Shown: in pieces, positions 50,020-59,396 of the stretch
How positions within the stretch are numbered: the first letter of the stretch is position 1
Layout: each line of letters opens with the position of its first letter
Origin: CADEDH01 sp965262175
Lineage (GTDB): Bacteria; Actinomycetota; Acidimicrobiia; Acidimicrobiales; SZUA-35
Length of the DNA: 64,000 nucleotides
Direction: 5' to 3'
Assembly: GCA_965262175.1 (NCBI GenBank)
Contig: CBDHES010000002.1
Coordinates: forward strand, 1,798,001 to 1,862,000
Notes under the pieces: model-generated
Told to the model about the DNA's origin: nothing
What the model saw: only the letters and a program-made list of their open reading frames with translations
The model's database searches: none
Translations under genes and position numbers: made by a program

Positions 50020-52320
50020 CTAGAAGGGCTCTTCGGCTCCGAGCGTGTTGCGAAGGAGCGCGAGGGCGGCCCACTTGTCGAGCGGCTCGTTGCCGTTGCC
50101 ACACTTCGGCGACTGCACGCACGACGGGCACCCCGTCGAACAGTCGCAGCCGTCGAGGACCTCGGCGGTCGCCGCCAGGTGTCGGTCGGCGGCTCCGTAG
50201 GCCAGCTCGGCCACCCCGGCACCACCCGGGTAGCCGTCGTAGATGAACACGGTCGGCCGGCCAGTCACCGGAGCTTCGGCGATCGAGACCCCACCGACGT
50301 CCCACCGGTCGCAGATCGTGAACAACGGAAGGATGCCGATCGCCGCGTGCTCGGCGGCGTGCAACGCACCGGGCAGCGCATGGGGCCGGACGCCAGCGGC
50401 CCGGATCGCGTCGGACGGCCAGTCGTACCAGATGGCGGTCGTCGTGAGCTCCTGCGGTGGCAGATCGAGCTCGTGGTTCTCCAACACCGTTCGGGAGCCG
50501 ACCTCCTTGACCTGGTAGCCGATCACGGTGGTGGTGACCCGGACCATGCCGAGGTGGAGGGTCGCGGTGCCGACCTGCTTGGCCTCGCTGGTCTCCAGCA
50601 CCTCGATCTGGATATCGGACCGAGCCTGGGTCCAGGTTCGACCGTCGGCCCGCTGCACGACGGCGGCCCGAGCCGAGAGGTCGAGGTCCTCGACGACAAA
50701 GGCCTGACCGCGGTGGAGGTAGATGGCCCCCGGGTGGACGAGGCTGGGGGCTCGGGTGTCTTCGACGGTACCGATCAGCTCATCGTCGAGGTCGACGATG
50801 CGGACCTCGCCGGCCGACGCCGACCGCATGCCGATCCGGTGGAACGGCATGCCCCGACCGTCCCACACCGCCCGCGGGAGCCGGTGATGGTCGGGCCGAA
50901 TCCGCAGCTCGTCGGCCAACACGCTTCGATGGACGCCGTCGTCGAGGTCGGCCCACCACCGTTCGTCGGTCCACTGGAGGGGGCTCTCATAGGCCGCACA
51001 GCCGAGATGGGGGTCGAGCACGTTCGGATTGGCCACGTTGACCACGACCGGCTCCGGGGGCCGACGGAAGAGATCGTCGGGATGGTTGACGAACCATTGG
51101 TCGAGCTGATCCTCCCCCGCCACCACCACCGACAGTGACGATTGGCCGGACCGGCCCGACCTCCCGATCTGCTGCCACAGCGAGGCGATCGTGCCCGGGA
51201 ACCCACACAGCACGGTGGCGTCGAGGCCGCTGATGTCGACCCCGAGCTCCAGGGCGCTGGTCGCCACCACGGCCCGGAGCCGGCCGGTGGCCAGCTCCGC
51301 CTCGATCTCCCGCCGCTCGGCCGCCAGGTACCCGCTCCGATAGGGCCGGACCGAGTCGGCCAGCTCCGGCGGCAGGGCCCGGGCCACCCCCATCGCCACC
51401 CGCTCGGTCTGTGCTCGGCTGGGGCAGAAGGCGATCACCCGATGCCCAGCCTCGACCAGTTCGGTCACCGACCGGATGGCCTCGGTCGCCGGCGACTGGC
51501 GGGCCCCACGATCGGGATCGATCAGGGCCGGCTGCACGAGCGCCACCTTCCGCTCGGCGCAGGGCGACCCGTCGGCGGTCACCGCCTGGACCGGCTTGCC
51601 GCACAGCTCGGCGGCCAACTCGGCCGGCTCACCGATCGTCGCCGAGCAGAAGACGAACGTCGGATCGGCACCGTACCGGGCGCAGACACGGCGGAGCCGC
51701 CGCAGCAGATGGGCGACGTGGGTGCCGAAGATCCCCCGGAACACGTGCAGCTCATCGACCACCACGTACTCCATCCGCTTGAGGAACGTGGCCCACTTCC
51801 CGTGGTGGGGAAGGAGGCCGTGGTGGAGCATCTCCGGGTTGGTGAGCACGACGTTGGCGTTGGCCCGGGCCCACGAGCGCTCCTCCCGTGAGGCATCGCC
51901 GTCGTAGGTGGCGGCTCGCAACCCGGGCACCTCCAGCTCCCCGAAGCTCCGCAGCTGATCCTGGGCGAGGGCCTTGGTCGGGTAGAGCAGGAGCGACGTG
52001 CCCGATCGGATCCCCGACACGACCGCCTCGGCGATCGGCAGCTGGAAGCACAACGACTTGCCCGACGCCGTGCCGGTGGCGACCACCACCGAGCGGCCGT
52101 CGCGGGCCGCATCGATCGCCTCGACCTGATGCCGCCACAATCCACCGGCCGGAACGCAGTGGTCGATCGACGCCGGGACCGGCCGACTCAGCCGATCGAG
52201 TACCGCCGGCCGCTCCGGCAGACGCTCGACGTGGACCAGGCGACCGTCGGCGGCCAAGGCGTCGATCACGTCGTCGAGCGAGCGGCGGGTGTCGGAGCGG
52301 GCGTCGAGAGCCACATCCAC
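50020..52320 (-). CDS. DEAD/DEAH-box helicase with DUF1998 (MrfA/Hrq1-like)
   Basis: The 766-residue SF2 helicase has Walker A ATGTASGKS, DELH-type motif II (VVDELHVF), motif III SATIGEP, and a second RecA domain with TSALELGVDISGLD and QQIGRSGRSG. The C-terminal DUF1998 carries CDCSTGCPSC, then C in SPKCGNG, a likely metal site. Relatives include the MrfA/Hrq1 helicases of DNA crosslink repair. TAGGCT on the minus strand ends 7 nt before GTG at 52320, which is preferred over the GTG at 52326. The gene often lies near tad and topA in actinobacteria. Confidence 0.92.
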   Translation of the reverse strand: MDVALDARSDTRRSLDDVIDALAADGRLVHVERLPERPAVLDRLSRPVPASIDHCVPAGGLWRHQVEAIDAARDGRSVVVATGTASGKSLCFQLPIAEAVVSGIRSGTSLLLYPTKALAQDQLRSFGELEVPGLRAATYDGDASREERSWARANANVVLTNPEMLHHGLLPHHGKWATFLKRMEYVVVDELHVFRGIFGTHVAHLLRRLRRVCARYGADPTFVFCSATIGEPAELAAELCGKPVQAVTADGSPCAERKVALVQPALIDPDRGARQSPATEAIRSVTELVEAGHRVIAFCPSRAQTERVAMGVARALPPELADSVRPYRSGYLAAERREIEAELATGRLRAVVATSALELGVDISGLDATVLCGFPGTIASLWQQIGRSGRSGQSSLSVVVAGEDQLDQWFVNHPDDLFRRPPEPVVVNVANPNVLDPHLGCAAYESPLQWTDERWWADLDDGVHRSVLADELRIRPDHHRLPRAVWDGRGMPFHRIGMRSASAGEVRIVDLDDELIGTVEDTRAPSLVHPGAIYLHRGQAFVVEDLDLSARAAVVQRADGRTWTQARSDIQIEVLETSEAKQVGTATLHLGMVRVTTTVIGYQVKEVGSRTVLENHELDLPPQELTTTAIWYDWPSDAIRAAGVRPHALPGALHAAEHAAIGILPLFTICDRWDVGGVSIAEAPVTGRPTVFIYDGYPGGAGVAELAYGAADRHLAATAEVLDGCDCSTGCPSCVQSPKCGNGNEPLDKWAALALLRNTLGAEEPF

Positions 52321-52327
52321 CTCCACC

Positions 52328-52333
52328 AGCCTA
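52328..52333 (-). promoter_or_regulatory. -10 box TAGGCT of the helicase gene
   Basis: On the minus strand TAGGCT ends 7 nt before the GTG at 52320, placing the helicase start two codons inside the longest frame. Confidence 0.55.
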
Positions 52334-52374
52334 CGGGGCCCTTGAGACGCTCACCGGATGGCCGATGGGAGCCC

Positions 52375-53748
52375 ATGGCAGGACCGGCACCATCGAAGCT
52401 CGATCGGGTCGGCTCCGCCACGACGAACCCGACCGGGCGAGCTCGGTCGGCCCCCGTCCCGGTCCCGGAACCGACCCGTTGGGCCGCCGAGGCCTTCACC
52501 ACCGAGCATCTCGGTCACCTCATCGATCGGCGGGGTTCCGGCCATCCCACGTCGTCGGCGGTGTTCCGGGGTGGCCAGCGGGCGGCCGATGCCGCCCTCG
52601 ATGCCTTCGACGTGGCGGGGTACGCCGCCGGGCACCGCTGGGCCTACCCCGTTCCCCGTAGGGCTGGATCCGGGTTGTCGCCCTACCTCCGTCACGGCCT
52701 CCTTTCCGTCGGCCGGGTCTGGGACACGGTCACCGGACCCGACGACGACGTTGCCGCCTTCCGAGCGGCGCTGCTTCGCCTGGAGACGGCACGCCACCGC
52801 TACGCCGAGCGCGCCGCCCAGCGGCGATCATCGGCCGAACGTCGGCGGCGGCGGACGGGATCCCACGAGCCAGCCGGCGGGGGCCAGGACCCCGGACCGG
52901 CCCGGGGCTGGGATCGACGAATGGGGTGCGTCGACATCGCCCTCGACGAACTGGAGGAGGACGGGTTCCTGGTCGACGAGGCACGCCGGTGGCTGGCCGC
53001 CCAGTGGGTCGTCGAACTCGGCAACGAGCCGGCCCCCGCCGCCGAGCACCTGTTCCGTCACCTGCTCGACGGATCCCGAGCCACGGCGACCGTCGGCTGG
53101 GCCGGCGCCGATCGGTACCCGTTCACCCGGTGGGAGGTCGAGGAGTGGGCCCCCGGCCTGTGCGCCTCGTGCGAGCTGGTCCATCGGTGCCCCATCGAGC
53201 GGCCCCGGGAGGAGGCCACCCCCGGGCATCCGGTCGAAGCACCTCCGTCGCCGTCGGAAGCCGACGGTCCCGCGGGATCGCCGACGACTCAGCGGGCCGT
53301 GATCGAGCGGGGCGTGGTCGACGTTGGCGTCACCGGCCCCGCCGGAGCGTTGGTGGTCGAGACCGTCGGCCCGCCCGAGGCCGTGTGGCTGACCGCAGAA
53401 TCGTTGGGCGACGATGACCCGGCCCTGGTCGCCCACCCCGAGCTGCCGGCCGTCTTCGTGTTCGACGAACCGCTCCTCGACCGGCTCCGCCTCTCGGCCA
53501 AGCGGCTCACGTTCCTCGTCGAGACGCTGGCCGACCTGGCGATCCGGCGCCCGGTCGAGATCCACATCGGTGATCCGATCGACGCATTGACCGGCCGGCG
53601 TCTCGCCACTACCTTCGCCCCGGTGCCGGGTTGGCGGACCCGGGCCGGGCGACTCGATCTGGCGATCGTCCACCCCTGGCCGTGGTTCCGCCGACCGGCG
53701 GAAGACGGCACTTTCGATGGCGACGACGGGAAGGGCTCGCTGCGGTGA
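52375..53748 (+). CDS. Photolyase/cryptochrome-like protein with swapped domain order and possible Fe-S site
   Basis: The 457-residue protein has a photolyase-like FAD-binding domain first (about 60-280): SGLSPYLRHGLLS (98-110), LLRLETARHRY, a helix GFLVDEARRWLAAQ and LLDGSRATATVGW. Residues 335-440 then resemble the N-terminal alpha/beta domain of photolyases: AVWLTAESLGDDDPALVAH, AVFVFDEPLL, SAKRLTFLVETLADL and IGDPIDAL. In known photolyases that domain comes first. C185, C263, C266 and C272 (CASCELVHRCP) could bind a 4Fe-4S cluster as in Fe-S photolyases. It diverges from the helicase gene. DNA repair or light sensing is inferred; start uncertain. Confidence 0.68.
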   Translation: MAGPAPSKLDRVGSATTNPTGRARSAPVPVPEPTRWAAEAFTTEHLGHLIDRRGSGHPTSSAVFRGGQRAADAALDAFDVAGYAAGHRWAYPVPRRAGSGLSPYLRHGLLSVGRVWDTVTGPDDDVAAFRAALLRLETARHRYAERAAQRRSSAERRRRRTGSHEPAGGGQDPGPARGWDRRMGCVDIALDELEEDGFLVDEARRWLAAQWVVELGNEPAPAAEHLFRHLLDGSRATATVGWAGADRYPFTRWEVEEWAPGLCASCELVHRCPIERPREEATPGHPVEAPPSPSEADGPAGSPTTQRAVIERGVVDVGVTGPAGALVVETVGPPEAVWLTAESLGDDDPALVAHPELPAVFVFDEPLLDRLRLSAKRLTFLVETLADLAIRRPVEIHIGDPIDALTGRRLATTFAPVPGWRTRAGRLDLAIVHPWPWFRRPAEDGTFDGDDGKGSLR

Positions 53749-53824
53749 GCACCGACAACCACCACCACACCGACAGGAATCTGGCACGGAACCTTCAACT
53801 GGCCGTAATGCCGGGTCCGTGGTG

Positions 53825-53830
53825 TACCGT
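53825..53830 (+). promoter_or_regulatory. -10 box TACCGT of the anti-sigma-type ATPase gene
   Basis: TACCGT lies 9 nt before the ATG at 53840. No ribosome site is present. Confidence 0.35.
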
Positions 53831-53839
53831 TGAGTAAGT

Positions 53840-54280
53840 ATGGAAGGGGACGTCGCGATCACGGACACCGGCCTGGTGGAGATCGAGATCCCTTCCCGTG
53901 TCGACATGGTGGCGGTCGTCCGGATGATCGTGGCCGCAGCGACCGACGCAGTCGGCGCCATCTGCGGTGATCGTCTCGACGATCTCAGCTGGGTGACCTC
54001 GGAGGCGACGACCAACGCCATCGAGGCGAACCTCACCACCCACGGTGGCGACTCTCGGGTCACCGTGCAATGCGAGGTGGCGGACGGCCTGGTTCGTCTG
54101 GTGGTGATGGACGAAGGGCCCGGTCTTCGTCAGCTCGAACCGGTGCCCGAGATGACCGATCCTCAGAGGCTGTTCATCGAGGGTGCGTTCGGCATTCCCC
54201 TCATGCAGCACCTCAGCAGCGCCCTGTCGTTCCACTCGGGGCAGCAGGGCACCACGGTCAAGATGGAGCTGCATCAGTAG
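53840..54280 (+). CDS. RsbW-like anti-sigma factor/serine kinase (HATPase)
   Basis: The 146-residue protein is a stand-alone GHKL ATPase domain: VTSEATTNAIEAN as N-box, DEGPGLRQL as G1 box and FGIPLMQHLSS as G2 region. This is the RsbW/SpoIIAB size and pattern. Such proteins sequester a sigma factor and phosphorylate an anti-sigma antagonist. No sigma factor or antagonist is next door, so its partner is elsewhere. Confidence 0.85.
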   Translation: MEGDVAITDTGLVEIEIPSRVDMVAVVRMIVAAATDAVGAICGDRLDDLSWVTSEATTNAIEANLTTHGGDSRVTVQCEVADGLVRLVVMDEGPGLRQLEPVPEMTDPQRLFIEGAFGIPLMQHLSSALSFHSGQQGTTVKMELHQ

Positions 54281-54471
54281 CCGAAGAGGTCGGCCGGCGC
54301 GCCACCCTCTATCCTCCCAGGACGGTTGGGCCGCGCCGCGCCGGTCGACCACCACATCACTGAATTCTCGTTGCGACGGCCTCACCGAGGAGCCGCCGAC
54401 GCCGGGACGCAGCCGTCGCGTCGGGCGCCGAATCCGGTCCGCGTTCGCAACGAGCTGCGAAAGGCCACGCG

Positions 54472-55833
54472 GTGTCCGAAGGATCGCTGAAGATACGCAA
54501 AGAGACCTGGACCGGTGGCGACACCCCCCTGGCCCGAGTCGTCGCCCGCCCCCTGGTCCGTTTCCTGGCCCAGGAGACCGCCTCGGGAATCCTGCTGCTG
54601 ATGGCCACGGCCGCCGCGCTCATCTGGGTCAACAGCCCGTGGGGCGACAGCTACGAGACGTTCTGGGAGACCCACCTGGCGATCACCGTCGGCGACACCG
54701 AGCTCCTCGACCTCTCGCTGCACGCCTGGGTCAACGACGCCCTGATGGCCTTGTTCTTCTTCGTCGTCGGCATGGAGATCAAATCCGAGCTCGTCTCGGG
54801 GGAACTCCGCAACCCCCGGGTAGCGGCCCTCCCGGCGTTCGGGGCGCTCGGGGGGATGATCGTCCCTGCCCTGCTCTACGTCGTGCTCAACGTCGGTCAG
54901 GGCACCGCCAGCGGGTGGGGCATTCCGATGGCGACCGACATCGCCTTCGCCGTCGGGGTCCTGGCCCTGCTCGGACCCCGCGTCCCCCAGGCCCTCAAGC
55001 TGTTCCTCCTGACGCTGGCCATCGTCGACGACATCGGTGCCATCCTCGTGATCGCACTGTTTTATACCGAGCAGATCGAGCTCGGATGGCTGGCCCTGGC
55101 TGGTGCGCTCCTGGTGCTCATCGCCTCCCTCCGACCGCTTCGGGTCTGGTACCAGCCGCTCTACGTGGTCCTCGGTTCGAGCGTCTGGTTCGCCACCCAC
55201 GAGTCCGGGGTCCACGCCACGATCGCCGGCGTCGTGCTCGGCCTGATGGCCCCTGGCACACCGCTGCTCGGCCATCGGGCGTTCGAGACCGTTGAGGACT
55301 ACCTCACCGGCGACCGGGTCTCCCCCGCCTCACTGCGCGACGCCAGCTTCCGGCTTCGGGAGTCGGTCCCGGTCACCGGACGGCTGACCGCCCTGTTGAG
55401 CCCGTGGACCAGCTTCGTGATCGTGCCCGTCTTCGCGCTGGCCAACGCCGGGGTCGAGCTGAGCGGTGGTGCGATCTCCTCCGCCTTCGGCTCGACGGTG
55501 ACCCTGGGCATCATCGTCGGGTTGGTCGTCGGCAAGCCGATCGGCATCTACCTCTTCTCCGTGGTGGCGTTGCAGACCCGGCTGGCCGCCCTCCCCGACG
55601 GGCTCCGGCGGGCCCACCTGCTGGGGGCGGGAGCGGTCGCCGGCATCGGGTTCACGGTTGCGCTGTTCATCACCAGCCTGGCGTTCGACGACCCCGGCAT
55701 CCAGGAGGAGGCGGTCATCGGGGTGCTGGTCGCTTCGATCGCCGCAACGCTCCTCGGCTGGTTGGTCCTCCGCCTCCTCGACGAACCAGAGCCGTCCGGC
55801 GGACCGAGCGAAGAAGTCCTCCTCGACGCCTGA
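54472..55833 (+). CDS. nhaA: Na+/H+ antiporter NhaA
   Basis: The 453-residue polytopic protein has the NhaA features: VGMEIKSELVSGEL, the ion-site aspartate D156 in IPMATDIAFAVGVLALLG, and D186-D187 in LAIVDDIGAILV. About 11-12 membrane segments are present. The GTG start follows GAAAGG. It exports sodium in exchange for protons, consistent with a marine or brackish setting, although that is inference. The preceding 190 bases hold no recognised gene. Confidence 0.93.
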   Translation: MSEGSLKIRKETWTGGDTPLARVVARPLVRFLAQETASGILLLMATAAALIWVNSPWGDSYETFWETHLAITVGDTELLDLSLHAWVNDALMALFFFVVGMEIKSELVSGELRNPRVAALPAFGALGGMIVPALLYVVLNVGQGTASGWGIPMATDIAFAVGVLALLGPRVPQALKLFLLTLAIVDDIGAILVIALFYTEQIELGWLALAGALLVLIASLRPLRVWYQPLYVVLGSSVWFATHESGVHATIAGVVLGLMAPGTPLLGHRAFETVEDYLTGDRVSPASLRDASFRLRESVPVTGRLTALLSPWTSFVIVPVFALANAGVELSGGAISSAFGSTVTLGIIVGLVVGKPIGIYLFSVVALQTRLAALPDGLRRAHLLGAGAVAGIGFTVALFITSLAFDDPGIQEEAVIGVLVASIAATLLGWLVLRLLDEPEPSGGPSEEVLLDA

Positions 55834-55914
55834 TCAGCCGTCCGATGAAGACGGCGGAAGGGCCCGATTCACGACCGGAACTTCGAGGGGTGAACGCGAA
55901 ATCGACCGGCGGCG

Positions 55915-55945
55915 TTGGCAAAATGGGTATCCGTCTTCGTAGCCT
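55915..55945 (+). promoter_or_regulatory. Promoter of topA (leaderless type)
   Basis: TTGGCA (55915-55920) and TAGCCT (55940-55945), 19 bp apart, precede the GTG at 55953 by 7 nt, fixing the start of topA. Confidence 0.6.
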
Positions 55946-55952
55946 GCCGATC

Positions 55953-58784
55953 GTGTCCCAACCTCTCGTCATCGTCGAGTCTCCCGCCAAGGCCCGCACC
56001 ATCGCGGGCTATCTTGGCGATGACTACATCGTCGAATCGTCGATCGGACACGTCCGCGACCTGCCGAAAACGGCGGCCGAGGTCCCCAAGAGCCACAAGA
56101 CCGAGAAGTGGGCCCGACTCGGCATCGACGTCGAGAACGACTTCAAGCCGCTCTACGTGGTGTCCAACGAGAAGCGAGATCACGTCAAGAAACTCCGGTC
56201 ACTGTTGAAGGAGGCGAGCGAGCTGGTGCTCGCCACCGATGAGGACCGCGAGGGAGAGGCGATCGCCTGGCACCTGATCGAGGTGCTCAACCCCCGGATC
56301 CCGGTCAAGCGGATGGTCTTCCACGAGATCACCCCGGAGGCGATCCGGCGGGCGATCGACAGCCCCCGGGAACTCGACCGTCGCCTGGTCGATGCACAGG
56401 AAGCCCGGCGGCTCCTCGACCGGCTCTACGGGTACGAGGTCTCGCCCGTGCTGTGGAAGAAGGTCAAACCCCGGCTGTCGGCGGGCCGGGTCCAGAGCGT
56501 AGCGACCCGCATCATCGTCGAGCGGGAACGGGAGCGCATGGCGTTCCGCTCGGCCAACTACTGGGACCTGACCGGCACGTTCACCGCCGGCGATGAGCGG
56601 CCGTTCACCGCCATGCTGCTCGAGCTCGACGAGCGCCGTATCGCGACCGGCAAGGACTTCGGCTCCACCGGTGAGCTGTCCAAGCCCGACGTCGTCCACC
56701 TCGACGAGTCCGCCGCTCGGGCCCTGGTCGGCGACCTGGAGGACCGGCCGGCCGAGGTCAAGAGCCGGGAGGCGAAGCCCTACCGGCGCCGGCCGGCCGC
56801 GCCGTTCATCACCTCGACCTACCAGCAGGAGGCGAGCCGGAAGCTCCGGCTGTCGTCGGCTCAGGCCATGCGGGTCGCCCAAGGGCTCTACGAGCGGGGC
56901 TACATCACCTACATGCGAACCGACTCGACGACGCTGTCGGAGACCGCCGTGGCCGCCGCCCGCAACCAGATCGCCGAACGGTACGGAACCGAGTACCTCC
57001 CCGACGGCCCCCGGAGCTACCAGAAGAAGGTCAAGAACGCCCAGGAGGCTCACGAGGCGATCCGACCGGCGGGCGACACCTTCCGCACCCCGGAAGAGGT
57101 GGCGGGTGAGCTCAACAACCAGGACCGTCAGGTCTATGAGCTGATCTGGCAGCGGACGGTCGCTTCCCAGATGACCGACGCCACCGGGGAGACCGTCACC
57201 CTCCGGCTGGGCGTCGAGAGCCGAGCCGGTCGCAACGCCCTGTTCTCCACGTCGGGCACCGTCATCACCCACCAGGGGTTCCTGAAGGTCTACGTCGAGA
57301 GCACCGACGAAGAGGACGACGGAGACGACGCCGACGAGAAGCGTCTCCCCGCCCTCTACGAGGGGGACTCGGCCCATCTGGGCGACGTGGTCGCCGCCGG
57401 CCACGACACCCAGCCCCCGGCCCGGTACACCGAGGCGTCGCTCGTCAAGCGGTTGGAGGAGCTGGGGGTGGGCCGCCCGTCGACGTACGCCTCGATCATG
57501 GGCACGATCCAGGCCCGCGGCTACGCCTGGAAACGGGGTACCGCCCTCGTCCCCAGCTTCCTGGCCTTCGCCGTGGTGACCCTCCTGGAGCAGCACTTCC
57601 CCGACCTGGTCGACTATGCCTTCACCGCCCAGATGGAGAACGACCTCGACGACATCGCCAACGGGGTCGAGGAGTCCGTCCCGTGGTTGAGCCAGTTCTA
57701 CTTCGGGGCCGAGGAGTACCCGGGGCTCCGAGACAAGGTCAACGACCGGCTGGGCGACATCGACGCCCGGGCCGTCAACTCGATCCCGATCGGGCCCGAC
57801 TCCGATGGGGTCCCGATCGTGGCCCGCGTCGGCCAGTACGGGCCGTATCTCCAGCGCGGTGACGACACCAAGTCGATCCCCGACGACATCCCGCCCGATG
57901 AGCTGACCGCGGTGCGGGCCGAGGAGATCCTGGCGGTCCCCGACGAGATCCCGCTCGGTGAGCATCCCGAGACCGGGCTGCCGGTCATCGTGAAGGACGG
58001 CAAGTACGGCCCTTACGTCCAGATGGGCACCTACGACGCCGACGGCGACGAGAAGCCCCAGACCAGTTCGCTGTTCGAGGACATGGACATGGGGGCGGTC
58101 ACCCTCGACCAGGCCGTGGAGTTGCTCCGCATCCCTCGGGTGGTCGGTGTCGACCCGGGCGACGGCCTGGAGATCGTGGCCCGGAACGGGCCCCATGGCC
58201 CCTACATCGAGAAGGCGTCGAAGGGCGAAGAAGGCCACGACACCCGCAGTTTCGAGAACGAGCGAGAGCTCCTCTCGATGGGCCTCGACCGGGCCCTCGA
58301 ACTGTTCGCCCAGCCGAAGAGACGCCGCGGCCAACGGGCCCAGGGCCCCCTCAAGGCCCTCGGGGTCGACCCCGTCACCGACAAGGAGGTCCTGGTCAAG
58401 GAGGGCCGATTCGGGCTCTATGTGACCGACGGGGAGACGAACGCAAGCCTCCAGACCGGAGATTCGGTCGAGCGAATCGACATCATGCGGGCATCGGAGC
58501 TGCTGATGGTGCGCCGTCAGAAGCTGGAGCTCGACGGCCCGCCAGCCAAGAAGTCGGCGAAGAAGTCGACCAAGAAGGCCGCGAAGAAGACCACCAAGAA
58601 GGCGACGGGCACCAAGAAGGCCGCCAAGAAGTCGGCGAAGAAGACCGCCAAGAAGACCGCAGCGAAGAAGACGACCGCCGCCGCCAAGGCGACGAATCGA
58701 GCCACGAAGGCGACCACCAAGAAGGGCGCCGCCAAGAAGGCGACGAAGCGGGCGACCACGCCGCCCGACGGTGACGAGTCCTGA
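55953..58784 (+). CDS. topA: DNA topoisomerase I
   Basis: The 943-residue type IA topoisomerase has a TOPRIM domain (VESPAK with E10, ATDEDRE with D96, D98 and E100) and the active tyrosine Y320 in ITYMRTDST. Several C-terminal repeats of actinobacterial type follow (GPYLQRG, GPYVQMG, GPYIEKA, GLYVTDG). A Lys/Ala-rich tail from about 870 binds DNA and is characteristic of actinobacteria. It relaxes negative supercoils. The GTG start is set by the TAGCCT -10 box; an ATG at 55923 would place the promoter within the gene. Tmk and HolB follow. Confidence 0.95.
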   Translation: MSQPLVIVESPAKARTIAGYLGDDYIVESSIGHVRDLPKTAAEVPKSHKTEKWARLGIDVENDFKPLYVVSNEKRDHVKKLRSLLKEASELVLATDEDREGEAIAWHLIEVLNPRIPVKRMVFHEITPEAIRRAIDSPRELDRRLVDAQEARRLLDRLYGYEVSPVLWKKVKPRLSAGRVQSVATRIIVERERERMAFRSANYWDLTGTFTAGDERPFTAMLLELDERRIATGKDFGSTGELSKPDVVHLDESAARALVGDLEDRPAEVKSREAKPYRRRPAAPFITSTYQQEASRKLRLSSAQAMRVAQGLYERGYITYMRTDSTTLSETAVAAARNQIAERYGTEYLPDGPRSYQKKVKNAQEAHEAIRPAGDTFRTPEEVAGELNNQDRQVYELIWQRTVASQMTDATGETVTLRLGVESRAGRNALFSTSGTVITHQGFLKVYVESTDEEDDGDDADEKRLPALYEGDSAHLGDVVAAGHDTQPPARYTEASLVKRLEELGVGRPSTYASIMGTIQARGYAWKRGTALVPSFLAFAVVTLLEQHFPDLVDYAFTAQMENDLDDIANGVEESVPWLSQFYFGAEEYPGLRDKVNDRLGDIDARAVNSIPIGPDSDGVPIVARVGQYGPYLQRGDDTKSIPDDIPPDELTAVRAEEILAVPDEIPLGEHPETGLPVIVKDGKYGPYVQMGTYDADGDEKPQTSSLFEDMDMGAVTLDQAVELLRIPRVVGVDPGDGLEIVARNGPHGPYIEKASKGEEGHDTRSFENERELLSMGLDRALELFAQPKRRRGQRAQGPLKALGVDPVTDKEVLVKEGRFGLYVTDGETNASLQTGDSVERIDIMRASELLMVRRQKLELDGPPAKKSAKKSTKKAAKKTTKKATGTKKAAKKSAKKTAKKTAAKKTTAAAKATNRATKATTKKGAAKKATKRATTPPDGDES

Positions 58785-58795
58785 GCCGGTCGCCG

Positions 58796-59392
58796 TTGTA
58801 CATCGCCCTCGAAGGCGGCGAGGGCTCGGGCAAGAGCACCCAGGCATCGCGCCTCGCGGAGCGGCTCGGTGCGGTGGCGACGCGGGAGCCGGGCGGCACC
58901 GAGCTCGGCTGTCGGCTCCGGTCGTTGCTCCTCGACCCGGGATCGGATCCCGTCGGTCCCCGAGCTGAGACGTACCTGATGGCGGCCGACCGAGCCCAGC
59001 ACGTCGACCAGGTGATCCGCCCGGCGCTGGCCGAGGGTCGGCACGTCGTGTCGGATCGCAGCGTGTTCTCGTCCCTGGCCTACCAGGGGGGTGGCCGTGG
59101 CCTCGGGGTCGACGCGGTCCGCCGGCTCAACGAGTGGGCCCTCGACGGGTGCTGGCCCGACATGGTGGTGCTGCTCGACGTCGAGCGGACCACGGCCCGG
59201 TCCCGACTCCAGCGGGGCCTCGACCGGTTGGAGCAGGAGGGCGAGACCTTCCACGAGCGCGTCCGGCGGACGTACCTCGATCTCGCGGCCACCGAGGAGC
59301 GGTGGGTGGTCATCGACGCCGACGCTCCCGTCGAGCACGTGGCCGACGAGGTCTGGCGGGCCGTCTCGGACCGGCTGACCGAGGGGGTATGA
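58796..59392 (+). CDS. tmk: Thymidylate kinase
   Basis: The 198-residue kinase starts YIALEGGEGSGKST (P-loop 7-15), followed by the TREPGGTELGCRLR region and DRSVFSSLAYQGGGRGLG with the DR motif and lid. It phosphorylates dTMP to dTDP for DNA synthesis. The TTG at 58796 starts the first domain strand directly; no in-frame alternative exists nearby. It lies 11 bp after topA. Confidence 0.92.
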   Translation: MYIALEGGEGSGKSTQASRLAERLGAVATREPGGTELGCRLRSLLLDPGSDPVGPRAETYLMAADRAQHVDQVIRPALAEGRHVVSDRSVFSSLAYQGGGRGLGVDAVRRLNEWALDGCWPDMVVLLDVERTTARSRLQRGLDRLEQEGETFHERVRRTYLDLAATEERWVVIDADAPVEHVADEVWRAVSDRLTEGV

Positions 59393-59396
59393 CGCC

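Noticed and set aside
56199..58847. Long minus-strand frame opposite topA
   Set aside because: Composed of Gly/Arg/Asp-rich repeats with no domain. TopA on the plus strand is certain.
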